Positions 1 through 4,748 of a stretch of 5,743 nt of DNA are shown in pieces; within the stretch, counting starts at the first letter, position 1; each line of letters begins with the position of its first letter. The notes beneath the pieces were generated by a model. The model made no database searches, had not been told where the DNA came from, and was given only the letters and a program-made list of their open reading frames with translations. The translations under genes were made by a program, and so were the position numbers. The DNA comes from Nitrosotalea sp. (GTDB lineage: Archaea > Thermoproteota > Nitrososphaeria > Nitrososphaerales > Nitrosopumilaceae): positions 1 to 5,743 of the forward strand of contig JARLFW010000074.1 in assembly GCA_031296345.1 (NCBI GenBank). Reading direction: 5' to 3'.

Positions 1-223
1 AATTCCCAGAGGCTATTCCGAATGCTATGGCACAAGCAATCATACCTCCTACAATAGCGGCTCCATACAATTGTGCTGTACCTAGCGGAGGTCCGCATGC
101 AGTGTATGCATAGGCTTGTGCTCCACATGGTTGTTGTGCAAAGGCCAAGTCGGTACCTGCAATAGCAAGTATGCCTACTACCATAGTGATTGCAGTCAAT
201 TTTGCTGTACTTAGGTTAACCAT
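1..223 (-). CDS. Small secreted/membrane protein, N-terminal part; possible A-type ATP synthase K (c) subunit
   Basis: Read on the minus strand from the ATG at 223, the frame stays open for 74 codons to the left edge, so the C-terminus is missing. Residues 8-29 look like a signal peptide (Lys8, hydrophobic stretch, then AFA before QQ at about 29/30). A short Gly/Pro/Cys loop follows (Cys33, Cys43), and from about residue 52 a membrane helix very rich in small residues (LYGAAIVGGMIACAIAFGIA). Such a Gly/Ala helix after a cleaved leader fits the first helix of ATP synthase proteolipids, which form the membrane rotor ring. The second helix, with the ion-binding carboxylate, would lie outside the window, so the family call is an inference. 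Another small membrane protein is possible. A TATA-like element about 24 bases before the ATG suggests a leaderless transcript of its own. Confidence 0.55.
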   Translation of the reverse strand, partial: MVNLSTAKLTAITMVVGILAIAGTDLAFAQQPCGAQAYAYTACGPPLGTAQLYGAAIVGGMIACAIAFGIASGN

Positions 224-242
224 GTACTATATACAACATCGT

Positions 243-250
243 AATATTTA
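243..250 (-). promoter_or_regulatory. TATA-like box for the gene starting at 223
   Basis: The minus strand reads TAAATATT here, centred about 24 bases before the ATG at 223. No Shine-Dalgarno match lies between. This spacing fits leaderless transcription, common in archaea. The rest of the 224-338 gap shows no convincing gene. Confidence 0.35.
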
Positions 251-338
251 CGGCTGACTAAAATTTCTACTTGCATTTCGTATCAAGGTTGCCACTTGCT
301 ATCTTCTTCTGGTGTGAACAGTAATGACACGTGTTGCA

Positions 339-1232
339 TCATCTGTCTCTTTTTTCGAGTCCAGTAAAACTTGCTGATGTGATTTTGCTTATTATTTGGG
401 CAGTGATATCTCGAATTTTATTTATCCTGTCTAATGATATGCCAGTTATTGCGGACAAGTGATTTTTATCCATTGATAACAAATCCTTTGCAACCATGAT
501 GTTATTTCTTGAAATGGAAAATAACTCATTTTTAGTCAGTGGCAATATGGTCAGTGGGTATAGCCCTTTGTCCTGAATCATTGCCTCAAGGCAATGGTTT
601 GGGGGATATCTCCATGATAGAACATTCTGGCCAATACATGTGGCATATGTAATGACTTCACTTGATACTTTGGTGTTGCATACTAGCATCTCTCCATCAA
701 AGACATCTTTTAGATCTAAAAATCTAGCATGCGTATACAGCGACTCTTTTAGTCCGGTAAAGATTCCTGGATAGTTATGATACTTGCATTCTACAAATGA
801 CTTCTTCTTGGAATCTGGTTTATACACTATGATGTCAAGTTCATGCTTGACACATCTGCCCTGTATTGTTTTTCTTATGCCTTGAATCTGATATCCATGC
901 TCTTCTAGAATCCTACTTACATAATTTTCAAAGAGAAATCCTGCTGGACCGAGTTTCATTATTGATTCTTTTAGTTTATACCTGTGACTTGTTACCCCGC
1001 CTGCTTCAAATTGTGCTAACAACGCAAGCACTAGTCGATAAACCTCTCGTGTAGTCATGCCTTCCCGGATCTTCAAACTTATCGCATCTGCTACTCTTCT
1101 TGCAAGTTTTTTGGTTGCCCCTGCCCTCATGCACGTGCCAATGACCTTGTAAGGATTGAAAGGAACACTTTGGCCGTTTGCTTTTTTTACGAAAATTATT
1201 TTTTTGTTATTCAATTGATATCTTTTTACCAT
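339..1232 (-). CDS. ATP-cone / PD-(D/E)XK (Mrr-like) nuclease-domain protein with C-terminal helical tail
   Basis: This 297-residue protein appears to have three parts. Residues about 11-95 resemble an ATP-cone, the nucleotide-binding regulatory domain of ribonucleotide reductases and NrdR (VKKANGQSVPFNPYKV, then TTREVYRLV and a YKLKESIMKLGP end). Residues about 97-210 resemble an Mrr-type restriction endonuclease-like fold: a helix with Glu102 (GFLFENYVSRIL), Asp133 in ELDIIVY, then Glu148-Cys-Lys150, which gives a complete PD-(D/E)XK-like set. The 182-207 segment (LVCNTKVSSEVITYA...) matches the usual end of that fold. Residues about 250-280 (LSAITGISLDRINKIRDI) look like a helix-hairpin-helix-type element. 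A nucleotide-controlled DNA nuclease or DNA-binding role is inferred; the substrate is unknown. The ATG at 1232 lies 26 bases inside the hsp20 end and has no clear ribosome site; TTG at 1214 is an alternative. No methyltransferase is adjacent. Confidence 0.85.
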   Translation of the reverse strand: MVKRYQLNNKKIIFVKKANGQSVPFNPYKVIGTCMRAGATKKLARRVADAISLKIREGMTTREVYRLVLALLAQFEAGGVTSHRYKLKESIMKLGPAGFLFENYVSRILEEHGYQIQGIRKTIQGRCVKHELDIIVYKPDSKKKSFVECKYHNYPGIFTGLKESLYTHARFLDLKDVFDGEMLVCNTKVSSEVITYATCIGQNVLSWRYPPNHCLEAMIQDKGLYPLTILPLTKNELFSISRNNIMVAKDLLSMDKNHLSAITGISLDRINKIRDITAQIISKITSASFTGLEKRDR

Positions 1233-1596
1233 CTGTAGGCTTTGGCATTGTGATTCTTAGAATGCCATTCTTGAATATTGCCGAGATTTGTTTTGTGTTT
1301 ATGCCGCTTGGAAGTTTTATGGTCTTTTTAAAATAGTCAAACTCTGTAACTGTACTGCCTCTTGAAATGCAATAAGTCTTGGTTAGTTTTGCCTTGACAG
1401 TCAAATGATCATCTGATAATATTACCTCAATGTTTTTCTTATCCACTAGTGGTAGGTCTACCTCCAAAGTCCAACTTGCATGCTTTTCTTTTAGATGAGA
1501 TAGTGGAACCAGTTCTTTGTGTATAAAATCATCAAACAGTGTGTTTCCAAAAAAGGCGTTCATCTGTTTTTCTATGATGGAACCAAAATCTGACAT
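1207..1596 (-). CDS. hsp20: Small heat shock protein, Hsp20/alpha-crystallin family
   Basis: This is an ATP-independent holdase chaperone that would keep unfolding cytoplasmic proteins soluble. From the ATG the protein has 129 residues. A variable N-terminal arm (SDFGSIIEKQMNAFFG) precedes an alpha-crystallin domain of about 85 residues. That domain has the WTLEVDLPLVDKKNIEV strands, the FKKTIKLPSGI segment and the signature AIFKNGILRITMPKP. The chain ends in KKISIE; ISI fits the I-x-I motif by which small heat shock proteins assemble into oligomers. A GTG at 1605 overlaps the upstream stop by four bases and would add three residues. The ATG at 1596 is preferred because GTGAG sits a suitable distance before it. 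Five bases separate it from the PAC2 gene, so both are surely co-transcribed, and its end overlaps the nuclease gene. Confidence 0.92.
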   Translation of the reverse strand: MSDFGSIIEKQMNAFFGNTLFDDFIHKELVPLSHLKEKHASWTLEVDLPLVDKKNIEVILSDDHLTVKAKLTKTYCISRGSTVTEFDYFKKTIKLPSGINTKQISAIFKNGILRITMPKPTDGKKISIE

Positions 1597-1601
1597 GTCT
1601 C

Positions 1602-2339
1602 TCACTTGTATATCTGCGGAGGAGTTGTTGATGGTTGTTCTCTTTGTGTCTGCATGACATTTAATGTCTCTTCCATCAGTTGCCTGTTTTGAAGTCTTAG
1701 GTATTCGCTTTGTTTTTTAAATTCTGCTAAATCAATCTCTGTCTTTATTACATGTGATATTGTTTTGATGGTCTGCATTGCAGCATCAGGGTCAGGAAAA
1801 AAATAATTACATTCAGTATGTAATGCTATGGCAGGTATTGGCGAGTTTTTTAACTGTGTAAGAATGGTGGCATCCGGTCCACTTATTATGCCTGAGAGAA
1901 ACTTGGGTATCTCATTATCGTATAGTATTTTTTCAAGACTCTCGCGCGTTACTAGTCCATATGTCTTGAGATTTGATATGTTTCTATCAGGTACATGAAG
2001 GCCTGATGTGAATATGATCAGATCAATTCTATTCTTTTTTGAAAAATCTATTACTGATTCTACAAAGTCTATCGCATTGTCATAATCTATTGGGATGTCC
2101 GATAATATTGCAAATGTATTATCTTTTTTGTAGATTCTAACAGGCCCCATGATTTGACCATTATCTATGAATACAATTGCTGCAGGGCTGCTTTCTATCT
2201 CTCCTATCAGTTCCATCTTTAATGCCTGAATAATGTATGTTGTTGCTATAGTTCCTATCAATCCAGGTCCGGGAATGCCAAGAAGTAATGTAGTTGGATT
2301 TTTTGGCAACTCTGTTTTTTTTATCTTTGATTTTTGCAT
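1602..2339 (-). CDS. PAC2-family proteasome assembly chaperone (PbaA/PbaB-like) with C-terminal HbYX-type tail
   Basis: The 245-residue protein belongs to the PAC2 family, whose archaeal members PbaA and PbaB bind 20S proteasome alpha rings. The hallmark is the N-terminal strand and glycine loop, LLLGIPGPGLIGT at residues 18-30. Further family-like segments are SSPAAIVFIDN (50-60), a DLIIFTSGLHVP strand (106-117), FLSGIISGPDATIL (147-160) and PAIALHTEC (169-177). Residues about 200-230 form a charged helix, probably coiled coil, followed by a Thr/Pro-rich linker. The last three residues, Ile243-Tyr244-Lys245, match the HbYX motif (hydrophobic, Tyr, any) that proteasome activators insert into alpha-ring pockets. 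It is the first gene of the minus-strand string with hsp20. The ATG at 2339 follows a TATA-like box by about 35 bases, implying a leader of about ten bases. Confidence 0.9.
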   Translation of the reverse strand: MQKSKIKKTELPKNPTTLLLGIPGPGLIGTIATTYIIQALKMELIGEIESSPAAIVFIDNGQIMGPVRIYKKDNTFAILSDIPIDYDNAIDFVESVIDFSKKNRIDLIIFTSGLHVPDRNISNLKTYGLVTRESLEKILYDNEIPKFLSGIISGPDATILTQLKNSPIPAIALHTECNYFFPDPDAAMQTIKTISHVIKTEIDLAEFKKQSEYLRLQNRQLMEETLNVMQTQREQPSTTPPQIYK

Positions 2340-2370
2340 AATCTCAAAAATTATCCTAATGATTTTATGT

Positions 2371-2378
2371 TATAAAAA
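2371..2378 (-). promoter_or_regulatory. TATA box for the PAC2-hsp20-nuclease operon
   Basis: The minus strand reads TTTTTATA, centred about 35 bases before the ATG at 2339. Transcription would start near 2350, giving a leader of roughly ten bases. No other promoter-like element was seen inside the operon, so this probably drives all three genes. Confidence 0.45.
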
Positions 2379-2399
2379 GAATCATCATAAATTACCAAG

Positions 2400-2412
2400 A
2401 GTGATTATCACT
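2400..2412. repeat. Short perfect inverted repeat in the divergent promoter region
   Basis: AGTGAT-T-ATCACT is a perfect dyad with six-base arms around one T. It lies between the divergent PAC2 operon promoter and the promoter of the gene at 2493. The size suits the operator of a dimeric regulator, but this is inference and chance is possible. Confidence 0.35.
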
Positions 2413-2436
2413 GATGAGATTATTCTTTGTCATCAG
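2411..2436. repeat. Second inverted repeat in the divergent promoter region
   Basis: CTGATGA (2411-2417) pairs exactly with TCATCAG (2430-2436) across a 12-base spacer. It adjoins the dyad at 2400-2412 and ends about 15 bases before the TATA-like box at 2451. It could be an operator with half-sites about two turns apart, or a weak hairpin. Confidence 0.35.
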
Positions 2437-2450
2437 AGCATCTCCTCTTA

Positions 2451-2460
2451 CTTTATTTAT
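2451..2460 (+). promoter_or_regulatory. TATA-like box and ribosome site for the gene at 2493
   Basis: CTTTATTTAT lies about 37 bases before the ATG at 2493, so transcription would start near 2481. The short leader would hold AGGT (2482-2485), a partial Shine-Dalgarno match at suitable spacing. Confidence 0.4.
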
Positions 2461-2492
2461 GGTAGACATACAGGAAAAGTTAGGTAGAACAT

Positions 2493-2861
2493 ATGGGATT
2501 ATTTAAAAAAGATCTGGCGTTTGAAAAAATTGAATTATCAAAATCAAAAATAGACTCGAATAAAACTGCCACTATTAAAGTCAATGTTAAAAATTTCAAG
2601 GAAAAGTTTGACAATATCGTACTAAAAACAAGCACCGATGATGCAAGTAATCAATATGTTACACTTAGTACTCCTGTAATTCAACTGGCTCCATTGGATT
2701 TTCCAGATAAAAATACTGGAGAGCATGAAATCACAATTATGCCACACAATATTCCTCTTAGTAAAATGTCTTTTAAGATTACAGTCGAAGTGTTTGGAAA
2801 TGGTAGAGAAAAACCAATATTGAAAAAAGAATTCAACTTGACTGTACAGAAAAAAACTTAG
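2493..2861 (+). CDS. Conserved-looking hypothetical protein, predicted Ig-like/CARDB-type beta fold
   Basis: I do not recognise this 122-residue protein as a named family. Alternating strand patterns run throughout, for example EKIELSKSKIDSNKTATIKVNVKN (residues 11-34, quoted in part: IELSKSKI, ATIKVNVKN), EHEITIMP (77-84), MSFKITVEV (92-100) and KKEFNLTV (111-118). This resembles single-domain beta sandwiches of the CARDB or Ig-like kind, which usually bind proteins or sugars. It has no signal peptide, membrane helix or cysteine and is lysine-rich, so it should be cytoplasmic, which is unusual for such folds. The ATG has a TATA-like box and an AGGT upstream. It is transcribed divergently from the PAC2 operon and convergently with htpX, whose stop is 19 bases away. 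A shared regulator with the PAC2 operon is possible but not shown. Confidence 0.8.
   Translation: MGLFKKDLAFEKIELSKSKIDSNKTATIKVNVKNFKEKFDNIVLKTSTDDASNQYVTLSTPVIQLAPLDFPDKNTGEHEITIMPHNIPLSKMSFKITVEVFGNGREKPILKKEFNLTVQKKT
2850..2856 (-). terminator. Possible oligo-T terminator for htpX
   Basis: Seven T residues on the minus strand lie about 25 bases beyond the htpX stop. They fall inside the last codons of the convergent gene. Archaeal RNA polymerase can terminate at such T runs without a hairpin; none is evident here. Confidence 0.35.
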
Positions 2862-2880
2862 ACTTTTCTATATCTTCTGA

Positions 2881-3813
2881 TTAAACGCCTTGCGTGTCCG
2901 AGTCACGAAGATCTTGTTCTATTTGCATCAAGCGTTTTACCCGTTCTATAACTGGGGGATGCGTAGAAAAGAACCTTGCAATGGTCTGACCTGAGATTGC
3001 AGGTATTATAAAAAATGCATTCATCCCTTCTATTTTTTTAAGTTCCTGGGGTGGTGCAACTTTAACCTCACCGCTTATCTTCATCAGCGCACGGGATAGA
3101 TTCATTGGCTTGCCTGTAAGATATGCCCCGCCTCTATCTGCTGCAAACTCTCTGTATCGAGATATTGCTCTGATGATTAGAAAACTTAGAAACCAAACTA
3201 TTCCAGCAACTATTAGAATCATGATTGTATTGCCTCCTTGTTGCTGTCTTCCACCATAGCCTCCTCCCCACATTGTACTAAACATTGAAGATTGCATGAG
3301 AAACCATGCAATTGTAGAGAACAAGCTTGCAAGTGTTATGATTGTAACATCTCTGTTTCTTATGTGAGTAAGTTCATGTGACAAGACACCTTCAAGTTCA
3401 TCTTTGTCTAATATTTTTAAAATTCCAGAGCTTACCACTACTACAGAACTTCGTGGGCCTTTTCCAGTTGCAAATGCATTTGGAATATCACTTGTCATTA
3501 CTCCAACCTTTGGTTTTGGAATGTTTGCTTTTTGGCATAAACTTTCTACTATTTGGTGTAATGCTGGATATTCTTCTTTGGATACAATCTTGGTTCCTGT
3601 ACTCCATAATACAATTCTGTCAGAAAAGAACCATTGTGCGCCAATCATTAATCCTGCAATCATTGCAATTGGAAGTATTCCCAATCCAAAGTACATGGCA
3701 ATAAAACCCAAAAATGCCAAATAGATAAGCGTAAGGGCTAGAAAACTGATTGCCATTCTAAAAGTTAGTTCTAAATCTCGTTGCATGTTTGTCATATTAT
3801 GGACTTGATTCAT
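2881..3813 (-). CDS. htpX: HtpX-like membrane zinc metalloprotease (M48 family)
   Basis: This protease cleaves misfolded or damaged membrane proteins and acts in the cell membrane with its active site facing the cytoplasm. The 310-residue protein has two N-terminal membrane helices (about 20-40 and 43-61), the NAFATG segment (112-117), and the zinc motif H146-E147-L-T-H150. The third ligand is Glu222 in REFAAD. Two more helices lie at about 155-174 and 196-216, and a FSTHPP motif at 282-287. All key residues are present and the length is close to that of HtpX homologues. The loop between the last two helices is rich in Gly and Gln (183-194). The start is uncertain: ATG codons lie at residues 1, 7 and 10, none with a Shine-Dalgarno match. 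A TATA-like box at 3815-3822 is too close for the first but fits a leaderless start at residue 7 (3795). Confidence 0.95.
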   Translation of the reverse strand: MNQVHNMTNMQRDLELTFRMAISFLALTLIYLAFLGFIAMYFGLGILPIAMIAGLMIGAQWFFSDRIVLWSTGTKIVSKEEYPALHQIVESLCQKANIPKPKVGVMTSDIPNAFATGKGPRSSVVVVSSGILKILDKDELEGVLSHELTHIRNRDVTIITLASLFSTIAWFLMQSSMFSTMWGGGYGGRQQQGGNTIMILIVAGIVWFLSFLIIRAISRYREFAADRGGAYLTGKPMNLSRALMKISGEVKVAPPQELKKIEGMNAFFIIPAISGQTIARFFSTHPPVIERVKRLMQIEQDLRDSDTQGV

Positions 3814-3814
3814 A

Positions 3815-3822
3815 ATTTAAAA
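3815..3822 (-). promoter_or_regulatory. TATA-like box for htpX
   Basis: The minus strand reads TTTTAAAT just upstream of the first possible htpX ATG. Its centre is about 24 bases from the ATG of residue 7 (3795), the same spacing as seen for the gene at 223. This favours a leaderless 304-residue HtpX. Confidence 0.35.
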
Positions 3823-3883
3823 CTTGAGAATCAATTTTTGATCGAAATGACTTTGATGTGTAAATAATTGGTTAGACCTAGGA

Positions 3884-3991
3884 TTAGATGTTATTCTTGT
3901 TCCAATGGCAATCGCAATTGCATCCTTTTTGGCATTTCACTCGCCTGCAGTCTGAACACACATTTTGTTTCCAGAAATGATCTCCATCCAT
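3884..3991 (-). CDS. Tiny cysteine-rich protein (35 residues), putative metal-binding knuckle
   Basis: This is a small minus-strand ORF in the gap between htpX and the GNAT gene. ATG at 3991 leads to TAA at 3884-3886. The product holds six cysteines in 35 residues: C12-x2-C15 (VCSDC), C20-x3-C24 (CQKGC), then C26, C28 and an adjoining His29 (CNCDCH), after an aromatic N-terminus (DHFWKQN). Paired Cys/His spacing of this kind is typical of zinc-binding miniproteins; this is inferred from pattern, as I do not recognise the family. The start is well placed: an in-frame TGA stands at 3998-4000, GTGAGAT at 3995-4001 can serve as ribosome site, and a TATA-like ATTATTAT lies at 4023-4030. It runs in the same direction as htpX, about 70 bases upstream of it, and could be its own transcript. 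Random DNA seldom gives such clustering, but size keeps confidence moderate. Confidence 0.55.
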   Translation of the reverse strand: MDGDHFWKQNVCSDCRRVKCQKGCNCDCHWNKNNI

Positions 3992-4022
3992 GATATCTCA
4001 CATATGTTTAGAACACCGTTGC

Positions 4023-4030
4023 ATAATAAT
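4023..4030 (-). promoter_or_regulatory. TATA-like box for the small cysteine-rich ORF
   Basis: The minus strand reads ATTATTAT, centred about 35 bases before the ATG at 3991. Transcription starting about 25 bases downstream would leave a leader of roughly ten bases carrying the GTGAGAT ribosome site. Confidence 0.28.
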
Positions 4031-4041
4031 CGTGATATTTG

Positions 4042-4056
4042 CGTCTTACATAGACG
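4042..4056. repeat. Short inverted repeat between divergent transcripts
   Basis: CGTCT-TACAT-AGACG is a perfect five-base dyad in the gap between the minus-strand small ORF and the plus-strand GNAT gene. It could be an operator; it is short enough to be chance. Confidence 0.22.
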
Positions 4057-4100
4057 TCACCTGGCTCGTTAATATGACCATATATGCAAATAATGATTAA

Positions 4101-4748
4101 TTGTCAGACAATAATTCTCAGATAAACATACGAAACACTACCTATGAGGATATTCCAAAGATAGTGGAATTGCAAGAAGTCTCTTTTCCGCAGATGGCAA
4201 TCGAAGGTATGATCTTCAAGAAACATCACTTGGAGAATCATTTGAAAGTATTTCCCCAGGGTCAATTTGTTGCTGAATATGACGGACAGATTGTAGGCTC
4301 GGTAAGTAGTGTAATAGTAAAACTAGAGCCAGAGTACAAGGAACATACTTGGATGGAGATTTGTGGTGGACCAGAATTTAGAAACCATGATCCTAATGGT
4401 GACAGCCTTTATGGTGCTGATGTATCAACACATCCTGATTATCGTAGACTGGGAATTGCAACATTACTCTATGATGCAAGAAAGAACCTTTGCATTACAT
4501 TAAATCTAAGGAGAATAATTGCAGGTGGAAGATTGTTTAATTATTGCGAATTTGTAGATAAAATGTCTCCTGAGGAGTATGTCCAAAAAGTAATCGAAGG
4601 TGAAATTGATGAACCAGTACTTGGCTTTCAACTAAAAAATGGATTCAAGTTTATCAAAATTTTAAAAAATTATCTCAAGGATAGTAGATCATTAGACTAT
4701 GCAACCTTCATAGAATGGAAGAATACAGACTATAAACAGGTGATTTGA
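4101..4748 (+). CDS. GNAT-family N-acetyltransferase, of the type fused to nitrilases
   Basis: The 215-residue protein would transfer an acyl group from acyl-CoA to an amine of unknown identity. The CoA-binding motif A is clear: ADVSTHPDYRRLGIATLLYDAR (about 106-127, quoted in part as VSTHPDYRRLGIA), with R115-R-L-G118-I-A120 as the pyrophosphate loop. Preceding strands include QFVAEYDGQIVGSVSSVIV (55-73). The segments HDPNGDSLYG (96-105), LNLRRIIAGGR (134-144), MSPEEYVQKV (155-164) and DEPVLGFQLKNGF (170-182) are, from memory, those of the GNAT half of GNAT-nitrilase fusion proteins; here the nitrilase half is absent. The start is TTG at 4101, because an in-frame TAA directly precedes it and the next ATG (residue 32) would remove the first strand. 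No ribosome site is visible, so a leaderless transcript is possible. The gene abuts the hydrolase gene with no spacer. Confidence 0.88.
   Translation: MSDNNSQINIRNTTYEDIPKIVELQEVSFPQMAIEGMIFKKHHLENHLKVFPQGQFVAEYDGQIVGSVSSVIVKLEPEYKEHTWMEICGGPEFRNHDPNGDSLYGADVSTHPDYRRLGIATLLYDARKNLCITLNLRRIIAGGRLFNYCEFVDKMSPEEYVQKVIEGEIDEPVLGFQLKNGFKFIKILKNYLKDSRSLDYATFIEWKNTDYKQVI
4738..4744 (+). promoter_or_regulatory. Strong Shine-Dalgarno for the amidohydrolase gene
   Basis: AGGTGAT matches the archaeal 16S rRNA 3' end well. It lies inside the last codons of the GNAT gene, four bases before the TTG start at 4749. It supports that unusual start and suggests translational coupling of the two genes. Confidence 0.65.

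Noticed and set aside
283..342. A 19-codon minus-strand ORF whose ATG overlaps the nuclease stop as ATGA
   Set aside because: It is very short, has no recognisable motif or clear ribosome site, and chance is the simplest explanation.
339..1232. Reading the nuclease as part of a restriction-modification or toxin-antitoxin defence island
   Set aside because: No methyltransferase, specificity subunit, antitoxin or mobile element is visible; neighbours are housekeeping stress genes.
1597..1605. GTG at 1605 as the hsp20 start, with four-base overlap
   Set aside because: The ATG at 1596 has GTGAG at good spacing and gives a usual N-terminus; the GTG remains a minor alternative.
2233..2487. An 84-codon plus-strand ORF spanning the start of the PAC2 gene and the intergenic region
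   Set aside because: It is antisense to the conserved PAC2 glycine-loop region, runs through both promoters, and shows no family resemblance.
3404..3724. A 106-codon plus-strand ORF opposite htpX, and a further 108-codon one at 3378-3704
   Set aside because: Both lie wholly antisense to a well-supported htpX and their translations show no recognisable domain; they are shadows of its codon pattern.
4093..4125. A ten-codon upstream ORF overlapping the GNAT start
   Set aside because: Possible as a regulatory leader, but nothing beyond an ATG and a stop supports it.
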